NCBI RefSeq assembly: GCF_010731815.2
Contig: NZ_AP022593.1
Coordinates: 5,518,001 to 5,582,000 of the forward strand
Length of the DNA: 64,000 bases
Source of the DNA: Mycolicibacterium arabiense
GTDB lineage: Bacteria; Actinomycetota; Actinomycetes; Mycobacteriales; Mycobacteriaceae
Direction: 5' to 3'
The notes beneath the pieces were generated by a model. It saw only the letters and a list, made by a program, of their open reading frames with translations, ran no database searches and had not been told where the DNA came from. This document shows positions 1-8,416 of the stretch, in pieces. Position numbers and translations under genes: made by a program. Within the stretch, counting starts at the first letter, position 1, and each line of letters begins with the position of its first letter.

Positions 1-1
1 G

Positions 2-361
2 GAGGCGCTGGCCGACGGGGGTTACCGGTTGTCGAAGGAGGCGATCATCCTCTACGGCATGAGATGCGTCGCCGCGCTCGGCGCCAACGGCATCCGGATC
101 AACTGCACCGCACCCGGCGTCACCGACACCCCGATCCTCGATCAGCTGCGCAGCGCCTACGGCCAGGACTTCCTCGATTCGTTCCGCACGCCGCTGGGGC
201 GGGTCTCCGACCCCGACGAGCAGGCGAACGCGTTGACATTCCTGGGTAGCGCCGCGGCGAGTTACGTCACCGGGCAGGTGCTTTGGGTGGATGGTGGCAC
301 GGTGGCGGAGAACACCTGGGGCGACCTGGCCGATGAACGCGCGATCCGCGGGGGAAGTTGA
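2..361 (+). CDS. Short-chain dehydrogenase/reductase, 3' part only
   Basis: This is the C-terminal part of a classical SDR; the gene begins before the window and the frame is open from base 2. The catalytic YxxxK is visible as YRLSK near the start of the fragment. It is followed by the usual NCTAPGVTDTPI segment after the cofactor fold and by the C-terminal SYVTGQVLWVDGG motif. The family oxidises alcohols or reduces ketones with NAD(P)(H). It ends 2 nt before the cyclase-family gene, so the two are probably co-transcribed. Family assignment is sure; the substrate is unknown. Confidence 0.9.
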   Translation, partial: EALADGGYRLSKEAIILYGMRCVAALGANGIRINCTAPGVTDTPILDQLRSAYGQDFLDSFRTPLGRVSDPDEQANALTFLGSAAASYVTGQVLWVDGGTVAENTWGDLADERAIRGGS

Positions 362-363
362 AC

Positions 364-1359
364 ATGGCGAATCTCGAAGACTTCCGTCGCGTCGCCGACG
401 ACGTCCGCAACTGGGGACGGTGGGGGGCCGACGACGAGATCGGCACGCTGAACTTCATCACCGCGGACAAGGTCGCCGAGGCGGCGGCGTTGGTGCGCAA
501 GGGCACGGTCATCTCGCTCGGTGGTGACTTCGGCTCGTCGGGCCCCCAGGGCGCGTTCAAGTACCGGCAGAACCCGGTGCACGTCATGACCGTCGACGGC
601 GGGGACGCGAACACCCTGGTGCAGTACGGGCCCCAGTGGCTGCGCAACGCGGTGGCCTCCGACATCAGTGCGTACTTCGCCGACAACCCCTTTCGCTTCA
701 ACGACGACATGATCGTCATGCCGCTGCAGGCCGCGACCCAGTGGGACGCACTGTCGCACGTGTACTACGAGGATCAGCTCTACAACGGGTTCCCGGCCGA
801 CTCCGTCACCAGTTTCGGCGCCTACCACTGCGGCATCGACAAGGTCGACGGCACCGGCATGACCTCTCGCGGCGTCCTGCTGGACGTGGTGGCCCACCGT
901 GGCGAGGACGTCTTCTGTCGCCCTGGAAACCCCATCACGCCGGCCGAACTCGACGACGTCGCCGCGGCGCAGGGCGTGTCGATCGGCCGGGGCGACATCG
1001 TGGTGGTCAACACGGGATGGTGGACGCGGTTCCTGTCGACCGGCAATGGCGCCGAAGTCGGTGCGGGCCTGCACTGGACCTGCGCGTCGTGGCTGCACGA
1101 GCACGAGGTGGCGGCCGTGGCGGCCGACAACCTGATGGTCGAGGATCCGAACCCCGCCAACGGCGTGGAAGGCACGTTCCTGCCGATGCACATGCTATGC
1201 CTGCGTGACATGGGTCTGATGCTCGGGGAGTACTGGAACCTGACCGATCTGACCGCCGACTGCAGGCAGGACGGCGTCTACGAGTTCCTGCTGACAGCGC
1301 CACCGCTCAAGGTGGTCGGCGCCGTCGGTGCCCCCGTCAACCCGATCGCAATGAAGTGA
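364..1359 (+). CDS. Cyclase-family (kynurenine formamidase-like) metal-dependent hydrolase
   Basis: The 331-aa protein fits the cyclase family (PF04199), whose members hydrolyse amides, lactones or cyclic ketones with a metal. The family metal motif appears as TQWDALSH (Asp128, His132); the classical HGTHxD form has diverged, as is common in the longer bacterial branch. ATG 364 is chosen over an in-frame TTG at 358 because GGGGAAG at 351-357 sits 6-7 nt before it. It follows the SDR by 2 nt and precedes the flavin reductase by 7 nt, which suggests a three-gene operon acting on a carbonyl or ring-cleavage intermediate. The exact reaction is unknown. Confidence 0.82.
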   Translation: MANLEDFRRVADDVRNWGRWGADDEIGTLNFITADKVAEAAALVRKGTVISLGGDFGSSGPQGAFKYRQNPVHVMTVDGGDANTLVQYGPQWLRNAVASDISAYFADNPFRFNDDMIVMPLQAATQWDALSHVYYEDQLYNGFPADSVTSFGAYHCGIDKVDGTGMTSRGVLLDVVAHRGEDVFCRPGNPITPAELDDVAAAQGVSIGRGDIVVVNTGWWTRFLSTGNGAEVGAGLHWTCASWLHEHEVAAVAADNLMVEDPNPANGVEGTFLPMHMLCLRDMGLMLGEYWNLTDLTADCRQDGVYEFLLTAPPLKVVGAVGAPVNPIAMK

Positions 1360-1366
1360 GGTCAGC

Positions 1367-1936
1367 GTGACAGTCAGCAGACAGCCGCTCGTCGTCGGAC
1401 TCGGCGGCACGCTACGGATCGATTCGTCGACCGAACGGGCGCTGCGGCAGTGTCTTTCGGCGGTCGAGCAACGCGGCGGACGCACGATGCTGTTCTGCGG
1501 CGAGGATCTGGACCTGCCGATGTACAACCCGCACGAGGAGTCGCGGACCGAGAAGGCCACCGCACTCGTGAAGGCGCTGCGCGACGCCGACGCGGTCGTC
1601 GTCGCCTCGCCCGGCTATCACGGCGGCGTCTCCGGGCTGGTCAAGAATGCCCTCGACTACATCGAGGATCTGCGCGGGGACGCCAGGGTCTATCTGGACA
1701 ACACCCCGTGGGGATGCATCAGCTGCGCCTACGGGTGGCAGGCTGCGGTGGGCACGCTGGGTCAGCTGCGTGTGATCGGGCACGCGCTGCGGGCGTGGCC
1801 CACGCCGTTGGGCGTGGCGATCAACTCGGCGGACCGGATTTGGGACGACACCGGCCAATTGGCCGACGACGCGGTGAGTGGTCAGCTCGACATGCTGGCG
1901 ATGCAGCTGGTCGCCGGGTCCGTGCGGGCGGCTTAG
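1367..1936 (+). CDS. NADPH-dependent FMN reductase family protein
   Basis: The 189-aa flavodoxin-like protein resembles NADPH-dependent FMN reductases (PF03358). It has an N-terminal phosphate-binding loop in GGTLRIDSST (about residues 12-21) and the family segment SPGYHGGVSGLVKNALDY (about 82-99). Such enzymes reduce FMN or quinones and can feed reduced flavin to monooxygenases. The start is GTG 1367, just after the cyclase stop. It is the last gene of the SDR-cyclase-reductase run. No flavin monooxygenase lies nearby, so the electron acceptor is open. Confidence 0.85.
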   Translation: MTVSRQPLVVGLGGTLRIDSSTERALRQCLSAVEQRGGRTMLFCGEDLDLPMYNPHEESRTEKATALVKALRDADAVVVASPGYHGGVSGLVKNALDYIEDLRGDARVYLDNTPWGCISCAYGWQAAVGTLGQLRVIGHALRAWPTPLGVAINSADRIWDDTGQLADDAVSGQLDMLAMQLVAGSVRAA

Positions 1937-1994
1937 GGGCGTTCCCGCGTTTGCGGAGCCTCCACTTGTCGGACCCCGCTGCGATGATTGTGTC

Positions 1995-3236
1995 ATGTTC
2001 ACCGTCGCAGCAGCTTTCACCGACGAGGTGTCGCCGAACGAACGGCTAGAGGTCTTGTTCGAAGAGCTGGCGGAGCTGACCGGGCAACGTAACGCGATCA
2101 ACGGCCGCATCGTGGACATCGTCGCCGAGATCGACGGCGAACGCCTATGGGGCGCCGCCGGTTGCCGCTCGATCGCCGCCTTGGTCGCCTGGAAGACTGG
2201 TGTGACACCACGCAACGCCGAAACGATCGTCGCGATCGCACAACGCCTCGACGAGTTTCCGCGCTGTGCCGAAGCGATGCGCGAAGGCAGGCTATCGGTG
2301 GATCAGGTCGGTGTCATCGCCGAACGGGCTGCCGATGGATCCGACGAGCACTATGTCGGACTAGCGGAGGTGGCCACGGTCACCCAGTTGCGAACTGCGG
2401 TCAACCTGGAACCACGACCTGAGCCGAAATCCAAGACCGAGCCGCAACGCACGATCACGAGGATCGAGGGCGAGCACTCCACGACGTGGCGGATAACGCT
2501 GCCGCGAGTCGAAGCGGCGAAGTTCGAAGCCGGTCTGCAGTCTCACAGGGATGCGTTGATCGCGGAATGGAAGAGCGATGACGACCCCAACCGGGGCACG
2601 CAGGCGCCGCCGTTCCCGGACGGTGTTGACGCGTTCATGGCTCTCGTCGAGGCGAGCTGGGATGCGGAGGTCAACCGACGCCCGCACGGCCAGCACACCA
2701 CCGTCGTCGTGCATCTCGATGTCGAGAAGTCCCGCGCCTCCCTGCATCTCGGCCCGGTACTGACCGACGAGGACCGCCGTTACCTGCTCTGCGACGCCAC
2801 GTGCGAGGTGTGGTTGGAACGCCGCGGCCAGCCCATCGGCGCGGGCCGCGTCACCCGCACCATCAGCCGCCGACTACGCCGTGCCCTCGAACATCGCGAC
2901 CATCGTTGCGTCGTGCCCGGCTGCGGCGCGACCCGCGGACTGCACGCCCATCACCTCGTGCACTGGGAGAACGGCGGCCCCACCGAACTCTTCAACTTGG
3001 TGCTGGTGTGCCCATACCATCACCGGGCGCACCACCGGGGCGACATCACCCTGACCGGACCCGCAGACCGACTCGTGGTCACCAACCGTGACGGCGAAAC
3101 ACTTAGCGGCGCATCTTTGGCCCGCCCACCGACGATGCCGCCGCCCGATGTCCCGCCCTGCGAAGGGCCGCTGGGTGAACGCGCGCAATGGTGGTGGTAC
3201 ACACCATTCGAACCACGGCCACCGTCGCCCAACTGA
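1995..3236 (+). CDS. DUF222 / HNH endonuclease domain protein (13E12 repeat family)
   Basis: The 413-aa protein has an N-terminal DUF222 region (about residues 15-270) and a C-terminal HNH nuclease domain. A CVVPGC zinc-type pair lies near residue 306, AHHLVHWENGG near 318 and CPYHHRAHH near 339. This is the 13E12-type family, which is multicopy in mycobacteria and is thought to be repeat-derived. ATG 1995 is the first plausible start with family-like sequence after it; no clear Shine-Dalgarno lies upstream, so translation may be leaderless. It looks unrelated to the surrounding catabolic genes and may be an insertion between two operons. Confidence 0.9.
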   Translation: MFTVAAAFTDEVSPNERLEVLFEELAELTGQRNAINGRIVDIVAEIDGERLWGAAGCRSIAALVAWKTGVTPRNAETIVAIAQRLDEFPRCAEAMREGRLSVDQVGVIAERAADGSDEHYVGLAEVATVTQLRTAVNLEPRPEPKSKTEPQRTITRIEGEHSTTWRITLPRVEAAKFEAGLQSHRDALIAEWKSDDDPNRGTQAPPFPDGVDAFMALVEASWDAEVNRRPHGQHTTVVVHLDVEKSRASLHLGPVLTDEDRRYLLCDATCEVWLERRGQPIGAGRVTRTISRRLRRALEHRDHRCVVPGCGATRGLHAHHLVHWENGGPTELFNLVLVCPYHHRAHHRGDITLTGPADRLVVTNRDGETLSGASLARPPTMPPPDVPPCEGPLGERAQWWWYTPFEPRPPSPN

Positions 3237-3263
3237 TTGCGTTAAGCGCCTTGGTCATTTGGA

Positions 3264-3276
3264 CATTCGAAGAATG
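3264..3276. promoter_or_regulatory. Short palindrome upstream of the hydrolase/SDR pair
   Basis: CATTC-GAA-GAATG is a perfect 5+3+5 inverted repeat about 40 nt before the GTG start of the alpha/beta hydrolase. Its size and place suit an operator, but no second copy was seen in the window and no adjacent regulator points to it. Confidence 0.35.
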
Positions 3277-3314
3277 ACGTTTTCCGTGACCGGCAACACC
3301 AGTATCGTGAGGGC

Positions 3315-4139
3315 GTGACCTTCGAGCGCAAGACCCTGATGGTCGACGGCCTGCACACCAGCTACCTGGAGGCCGGCACGGGCGAGCCGGTGGTCCTCCT
3401 GCACGGCGGAGAATTCGGCGCGAGTGCCGAAATCGCATGGGAGAACACCATCGACGCCCTCGCGCGACACCATCGGGTACTGGCACCGGACATGCTGGGG
3501 TTCGGCGAGTCAGCGAAGGTCGTCGACTTCGTCGACGGGCGAGGCATGCGCATCCGCCACGTCGCGCGGTTCTGCGACGTGCTCGGTGTCGCGTCAGCGC
3601 ACTTCGTGGGCAACTCGATGGGCGCGATCAACCTCCTCGTCGACGCCACGTCGGAGAAACCCTTACTACCGGTGCGCTCGCTGGTCGCCATCTGCGGAGG
3701 CGGAGACATCCAGCGCAACGAGCACGTCGGCGCGCTATACGACTACGACGCCACCATCGAGGCGATGCGCGCGATCGTCGCAGCCCTGTTCGCCGACGCG
3801 GCCTACCCGGCCGACGACGCCTACGTTCGGCGTCGCTACGACTCGAGCATCGCGCCTGGGGCCTGGGAATCTCTGGCGGCAGCGCGGTTCCGTCGGCCCG
3901 GCCTGGACGCTCCGCCGTCGCCGTCGAGCGTGCGGGCCTACGAGCGGATCGAGGTACCGGTGCTGGTGGTCGAGGGCGGCGCCGACAAACTGTTGCCGTC
4001 CGGCTGGGCCGCGCAGATCGCAGGCCAGATCGCCGGGGCCACTTCGACCGTGGTGCCGGGAGCCGGGCACTGCCCGCAGATCGAGGCACCCGACGCGGTC
4101 AACGAACTCCTGGTTCACTTCTTGAAAGGCGTCACATGA
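3315..4139 (+). CDS. Alpha/beta hydrolase (meta-cleavage-product hydrolase-like)
   Basis: The 274-aa alpha/beta-fold hydrolase has an HGG oxyanion segment near residue 31, nucleophile Ser101 in GNSMG, Asp224 in VEGGADKL and His252 in GAGHCP, so the triad is complete. The overall layout resembles C-C bond hydrolases of the MhpC/HsaD/BphD type, but simple esterases share the fold. The start is GTG 3315. Its stop overlaps the next ATG (ATGA), so it is translationally coupled to the SDR at 4136. The substrate is unknown. Confidence 0.85.
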   Translation: MTFERKTLMVDGLHTSYLEAGTGEPVVLLHGGEFGASAEIAWENTIDALARHHRVLAPDMLGFGESAKVVDFVDGRGMRIRHVARFCDVLGVASAHFVGNSMGAINLLVDATSEKPLLPVRSLVAICGGGDIQRNEHVGALYDYDATIEAMRAIVAALFADAAYPADDAYVRRRYDSSIAPGAWESLAAARFRRPGLDAPPSPSSVRAYERIEVPVLVVEGGADKLLPSGWAAQIAGQIAGATSTVVPGAGHCPQIEAPDAVNELLVHFLKGVT

Positions 4140-4948
4140 GCGAACTGGACGGCAAGGTCGCGATCGTGACGGGAGCGGCATCGGGAATCGGCCGCGGCAT
4201 CGCCGAACGCTTCGTCGCCGAGGGAGCCCGCGTCGTGATCGCCGACGTGCAGACCGAACTCGGCGAGGCGCTCGCAGCGGATCTCGGTGAGGCCGCGGTG
4301 TTCGTGGCGACCGACGTCGGTGACCAAGCGCAGGTCGCGCGTGCGGTCGACACGGCGGTCGAGACGTTCGGCGCCCTCGACGTCATGGTGAACAACGCCG
4401 GTCGCTCGAGTCCGTTGAAGAAGAGCCTCTTCGACGAGGACTTCGCCGAGTTCGACAGCGTGATGCGGGTCAACCTGCTGGGGGTCATGGCAGGCACCAG
4501 GGACGCCGGACGCCATATGGCCGACCACGGTGGCGGTGCCATCATCAACATGGCCTCGATCGGTGGAATCCTCGCAGGCGGCGGCGTCGCGAGCTACCGG
4601 GCGTCCAAGGCGGCGATCATCCAGTTCAGCAAGTCAGCGGCCATCGAGTTGGCGCACTACGAGATCCGAGTGAATTGCATTGCACCGGGCAACATCCCGA
4701 CGCCAATCCTGCGGTCAGCGGCGTCGGAGGAGGACCGCGCCCGGCTCGAGAAGTTCGAGGCCAAGATCCGCCAGACCATGCGTGACGACCGGCCGCTCAA
4801 GCGGGAGGGCACGGCGGACGACGTCGCCGAGGCCGCGCTCTACTTCGCCACCGACAGGTCGCGCTACGTGACGGGCACCGTCCTGCCCGTCGACGGCGGC
4901 ACGGTGGCGGGCAAGGTGCTCGTCCGCAAGCCCAAGCCAGCCGACTGA
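4136..4948 (+). CDS. Short-chain dehydrogenase/reductase
   Basis: The 270-aa classical SDR has the TGAASGIG nucleotide-binding motif near residues 12-19, NNAG near 88, and the catalytic Tyr154 and Lys158 (YRASK). The C-terminal VTGTVLPVDGG motif is typical of the family. ATG 4136 overlaps the hydrolase stop by 4 nt. It probably oxidises a hydroxyl intermediate with NAD+. A basic tail (VRKPKPAD) follows the fold. The specific substrate cannot be inferred. Confidence 0.9.
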   Translation: MSELDGKVAIVTGAASGIGRGIAERFVAEGARVVIADVQTELGEALAADLGEAAVFVATDVGDQAQVARAVDTAVETFGALDVMVNNAGRSSPLKKSLFDEDFAEFDSVMRVNLLGVMAGTRDAGRHMADHGGGAIINMASIGGILAGGGVASYRASKAAIIQFSKSAAIELAHYEIRVNCIAPGNIPTPILRSAASEEDRARLEKFEAKIRQTMRDDRPLKREGTADDVAEAALYFATDRSRYVTGTVLPVDGGTVAGKVLVRKPKPAD

Positions 4949-4985
4949 ACCAGTCCATCAGTCGGGTCCTCGAGCCGCCAGTCAA

Positions 4986-5007
4986 TTAAATCAATCGCTT
5001 GACTTAA
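4986..5007. promoter_or_regulatory. Putative operator upstream of the TetR-ferredoxin-P450 operon
   Basis: TTAAATCAA (4986-4994) and TTGACTTAA (4999-5007) form a 9-bp inverted repeat with one mismatch around a 4-base spacer. The block is strikingly AT-rich against the local background and ends 14 nt before the TetR start codon. This is the expected place for an autoregulatory TetR operator; the cognate regulator is presumably the gene at 5022. Confidence 0.6.
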
Positions 5008-5021
5008 ACCAGGGAGACGCG

Positions 5022-5726
5022 TTGACTGTGACTGTGACGGTCACCACTGCTGCAAAGGCCACCGCCGTTAAGACCAAGGCCCCGCGGGCCGAACGCGCGA
5101 GCACCACCCGCGAGGCGATCCTCACGGCGGCCGAACGGCTCTACGCGGAACACGGCGTGTTCGCCGTGTCGAACCGGCAGGTGAGCGAGGCTGCGGGACA
5201 GGGAAACAACGCCGCTGTCGGGTACCACTTCGGCACCAAGACCGACCTGGTGCGCGCCATCGAGCAGCGGCACCGCGCGCCGATCGAGCAGCTCCGCGAG
5301 ACCATGGTGGGAGCCGCCGGCGGCTCCACCGACCTGCGCGACTGGGTGGCCTGCCTGGTGCGCCCGCTGACCGATCACCTGGCCGAACTCGGCAACCCGA
5401 CGTGGTACGCCCGCTTCGCCGCACAGGCGATGACCGACCCGGCGTACCACGGCATCGTCGTCAAGGACGCGCTGAGTTCGTCCTCTCTGGTCGAGGTCGT
5501 CGACGGCATCAACCGGTGCCTACCCGAACTGCCGCTCGAGATCCGCTTCGAACGCAACATCATGGCGCGAAATCTGTTGATGCACAGCTGCGCCGACCGC
5601 GAGCGAGCCCTGGCCAAGGGTGCCACCGTGGCCAGGTCCTCGTGGCAGGCCGCCGGCTCGGGTCTCATCGACGCGATCGTCGGGATGTGGGTCGCGCCGG
5701 TGACGCCGGATGGAGTCGCGTCGTGA
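5022..5726 (+). CDS. TetR/AcrR family transcriptional regulator
   Basis: The 234-aa TetR-type repressor has an N-terminal helix-turn-helix domain. The pattern TREAILTAAERLYAEHG is followed by VSNRQVSEAAGQGN and YHFGTKTDLVRAI (about residues 28-83), with a variable ligand-binding C-terminal domain. TTG 5022 has AGGGAG 5 nt upstream; GTG 5028 is a possible alternative. Its stop overlaps the ferredoxin start (GTGA), so it is the first gene of the P450 operon and likely controls it through the palindrome at 4986-5007. The ligand is probably a pathway intermediate (inference). Confidence 0.9.
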   Translation: MTVTVTVTTAAKATAVKTKAPRAERASTTREAILTAAERLYAEHGVFAVSNRQVSEAAGQGNNAAVGYHFGTKTDLVRAIEQRHRAPIEQLRETMVGAAGGSTDLRDWVACLVRPLTDHLAELGNPTWYARFAAQAMTDPAYHGIVVKDALSSSSLVEVVDGINRCLPELPLEIRFERNIMARNLLMHSCADRERALAKGATVARSSWQAAGSGLIDAIVGMWVAPVTPDGVAS

Positions 5727-5917
5727 ACGTGACCGTCGACCAGGACCGGTGCGTCTCATCGGGGATGTGCGTGATGAACGCCCCCGAGGTCTTCGACCAA
5801 CGCGACGACGACGGCGTCGTCGAACTGCTCGTCGCGCGTCCCGGACCCGACCACGCCGAGGAGACCCGCAAGGCGGCTGCGGCGTGCCCAGCCCTGGCCA
5901 TCCACATCGAGGAGTAG
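5723..5917 (+). CDS. [3Fe-4S]-type ferredoxin, P450 partner
   Basis: The 64-aa single-cluster ferredoxin has CVSSGMC followed by a distal CP (AACPALA). The second cluster position of the 4Fe motif carries Ser instead of Cys, giving CX2SX2C, the form that usually binds [3Fe-4S]. It delivers electrons to class I cytochromes P450. GTG 5723 overlaps the TetR stop, and the P450 starts 2 nt after its stop, so the partner is almost certainly that P450. No ferredoxin reductase is adjacent. Confidence 0.92.
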   Translation: MNVTVDQDRCVSSGMCVMNAPEVFDQRDDDGVVELLVARPGPDHAEETRKAAAACPALAIHIEE

Positions 5918-5919
5918 AG

Positions 5920-7155
5920 ATGACCGACACGCTCGCCGACGACACCGTGACCAACGACGTTCCCGAATACCCCATGGAGCGGGAACCGCAGTGCCCCTTC
6001 GCGCCGCCGCGGCAGATGCTCGACATGGGCCACACCGCACCGCTGTCCCGGGTCCGCATCTGGGACGGCAGCACGCCGTGGCTGATCACCGGGCACGAGG
6101 TCGCGCGCACCCTGTTCTCGGACCCCAGGGTCAGCGTGGACGACCGGAGGACGGGCTTCCCGCACTGGAACGAACACATGCTCTCGACGGTGAACAAGCG
6201 GCCGCGTTCGGTGTTCACGTCCGACGCCGAGGAGCACACCCGCTTCCGCCGGATGCTGAGCAAGCCCTTCACGTTCAAGCGCGTAGAGGGTCTACGCCCC
6301 GCCATCCAGAAGATCACCGACGAGTGCATCGACGAGATCCTCGCCGGCCCGCAGCCCGCGGACGTCGTCGCGAAGGTCGCACTGCCCGTGCCGACCGTGG
6401 TGATCAGCGAAATGCTGGGCGTGCCATACGAAGACCACGAGTTCTTCCAGCACCACGCCAACGTCGGACTGGCCCGGTACGCCTCCGCGGAGGAGGGGCA
6501 GAAGGGGGCCATGAGCCTCCACAAGTACCTCATCGATCTCGTCGAGAAGAAGATGGCGAATCCGTCGGAGGACGCGGTGTCCGACCTCGCCGAGCGGGTC
6601 AACGCCGGTGAGATCAGCGTCAAGGAAGCCGCTCAACTCGGCACCGGCCTCCTGATCGCCGGGCACGAGACCACCGCGAACATGATCGGCATCGGTGTCC
6701 TCGCGCTGCTGGAGAACCCGGAACAAGCTGCGCTGCTGCGTGACTCGGACGATCCCAAGTTCATCGCCAACGCCGCCGAGGAGTTGATGCGGTATCTGTC
6801 CATCATCCAGAACGGGCAGCGCAGGGTGGCGATCGAGGACATCGAGATCGGTGGCGAGACCATTCGCGCCGGTGAGGGGATCATCATCGACCTCGCACCG
6901 GCGAACTGGGATGCCGCCGCCTACCCACGCCCCGACGAGCTGGATCTCACCCGCGACGCCGGACAGCAACTCGGCTTCGGCTACGGCCGCCATCAGTGCG
7001 TGGGTCAGCAGCTTGCCCGTGCGGAGCTGCAGATCGTGTTCCACACCCTGCTGCGCCGCATCCCGACCATGCGCCTCGCCATTCCCTTCGAGCAGGTGCC
7101 CTTCAAACACGACCGACTCGCCTACGGCGTCTACGAACTCCCGGTGACCTGGTAG
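5920..7155 (+). CDS. Cytochrome P450
   Basis: The 411-aa soluble bacterial P450 has the N-terminal EYPMxRxxxCPFAPP-type segment (CYP105-like flavour), the I-helix AGHETT near residues 247-252, the K-helix EELMR and a complete heme loop FGYGRHQCVG with ligand Cys360. It hydroxylates a hydrophobic substrate using O2 and electrons from the upstream ferredoxin. A 2-nt gap separates it from that ferredoxin. The amidohydrolase and M24 genes downstream would then handle the product. The CYP family number is not assigned. Confidence 0.95.
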   Translation: MTDTLADDTVTNDVPEYPMEREPQCPFAPPRQMLDMGHTAPLSRVRIWDGSTPWLITGHEVARTLFSDPRVSVDDRRTGFPHWNEHMLSTVNKRPRSVFTSDAEEHTRFRRMLSKPFTFKRVEGLRPAIQKITDECIDEILAGPQPADVVAKVALPVPTVVISEMLGVPYEDHEFFQHHANVGLARYASAEEGQKGAMSLHKYLIDLVEKKMANPSEDAVSDLAERVNAGEISVKEAAQLGTGLLIAGHETTANMIGIGVLALLENPEQAALLRDSDDPKFIANAAEELMRYLSIIQNGQRRVAIEDIEIGGETIRAGEGIIIDLAPANWDAAAYPRPDELDLTRDAGQQLGFGYGRHQCVGQQLARAELQIVFHTLLRRIPTMRLAIPFEQVPFKHDRLAYGVYELPVTW

Positions 7156-7216
7156 CCCCGCCAGACCCGAACCCGCACCACGTTCCCTAGCAACAGCCCC
7201 GATTGGAGTGCCGACG

Positions 7217-8416
7217 ATGTCAACCCCGACTGCATCAACCCCAACCAGAAAACCACCGGTACCCTCCCTCTACCCGCCGGAGGGTTGGGGAGCGCCGAAG
7301 AACCGGCACGGTCATGCCACCGGAAGCATCGCGGGCCTGCCCGTGGGCACCGAGATCTTCTCGGCCGACAACCACATCTCGGTCGCCGACGACATCTTCT
7401 ACGAGCGCTTCCCCGACGATCTCAAGGGCGCTGCGCCGCGCATCTGGTACGAAGACGGCGCCTACATGGTCGGCATGAAGGGCAAGGCATGGACCGGCGG
7501 CGACTTCGGCCGCGTCCTGATGCAGTACGACGATCTGGCCGGTGCCTCGTCGAACGACATTGCCGCGCGCATCCGGGAACTCAAGGAAGACGGCATCGAC
7601 AAGGAACTGGCATTCCCGAATGCCGTGCTGGCGCTGTTCCACTACCCGGACAAGGCACTGCGCGAACGCGTCTTCCGCATCTACAACGAGTACATGGCCG
7701 AGTTGCAGGAACGCAGCAACGGCCACTTCTACGGGGTCGGCCTGATCAACTGGTGGGATCCCAAGGGCACCCGCAGCACTCTGGCCGAACTGAAGTCGTT
7801 GGGACTGAAGACGTTCCTGCTGCCGCTGAACCCGGGCAAGGACGACGACGGCAACGTCTACGACTACGGTGGCGCTGCCATGGACGCGGTGTGGGACGAG
7901 ATCGCCGACGCCGGTCTGCCGGTCACCCACCACATCGGGGAGACACCGCCCAAGACGCCGTGCGAGAACAACAGCGTCGTCGTGGGCATGATGGTCAACG
8001 TCGACTCGTTCCGCGAGCAGTTCGCCAAGTACGTGTTCTCCGGCATCCTCGACCGGCACCCGACGCTCAAGATCGGCTGGTTCGAAGGCGGCATCGCCTG
8101 GGTCCCCACCGCGCTGCAGGATGCCGAACACATGCTGGCCTCCTACCGGCACATGTTCAATCACGAGCTGTCCCACGGTGTCGACCACTACTGGCGCGAA
8201 CACATGAGCGCCTCGTTCATGGTCGACCCGCTCGGCCTCGAACTCATCGACAAGATCGGCGTGGACAACGTGATGTGGTCGAGCGACTACCCGCACAACG
8301 AGAGCACGTTCGGCTACTCGGAGAAGTCGCTCGCTACCGTCGTCGAGGCCGTCGGCCCGGAAGCCGCGGTCAAGATCGTCGGAGGCAACGTCAAGACGTT
8401 CCTGGGCATCTCGTGA
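7217..8416 (+). CDS. Amidohydrolase_2 family metal-dependent hydrolase/decarboxylase
   Basis: The 399-aa TIM-barrel protein is of the amidohydrolase_2 type (PF04909), the group that includes ACMSD and resorcylate-type decarboxylases. It has SADNHI near residue 50 at the usual metal-binding strand, THHIGE mid-barrel and the C-terminal SSDYPHNEST segment with the conserved Asp. ATG 7217 follows GGAG by 8 nt. Its stop overlaps the first M24 gene (GTGA). Hydrolysis and non-oxidative decarboxylation are both possible; the sequence does not decide. Confidence 0.87.
   Translation: MSTPTASTPTRKPPVPSLYPPEGWGAPKNRHGHATGSIAGLPVGTEIFSADNHISVADDIFYERFPDDLKGAAPRIWYEDGAYMVGMKGKAWTGGDFGRVLMQYDDLAGASSNDIAARIRELKEDGIDKELAFPNAVLALFHYPDKALRERVFRIYNEYMAELQERSNGHFYGVGLINWWDPKGTRSTLAELKSLGLKTFLLPLNPGKDDDGNVYDYGGAAMDAVWDEIADAGLPVTHHIGETPPKTPCENNSVVVGMMVNVDSFREQFAKYVFSGILDRHPTLKIGWFEGGIAWVPTALQDAEHMLASYRHMFNHELSHGVDHYWREHMSASFMVDPLGLELIDKIGVDNVMWSSDYPHNESTFGYSEKSLATVVEAVGPEAAVKIVGGNVKTFLGIS

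Noticed and set aside
262-1191. Long antisense open frame over the cyclase gene
   Set aside because: Its sequence is Arg/His/Val-rich with no family motif; GC-rich third positions leave the reverse frame open. The plus-strand gene has motifs and an RBS.
5520-6623. Long minus-strand frame over the P450 at 5920
   Set aside because: It is a shadow of the P450, with no recognisable domain and Ser/Arg-rich low complexity.
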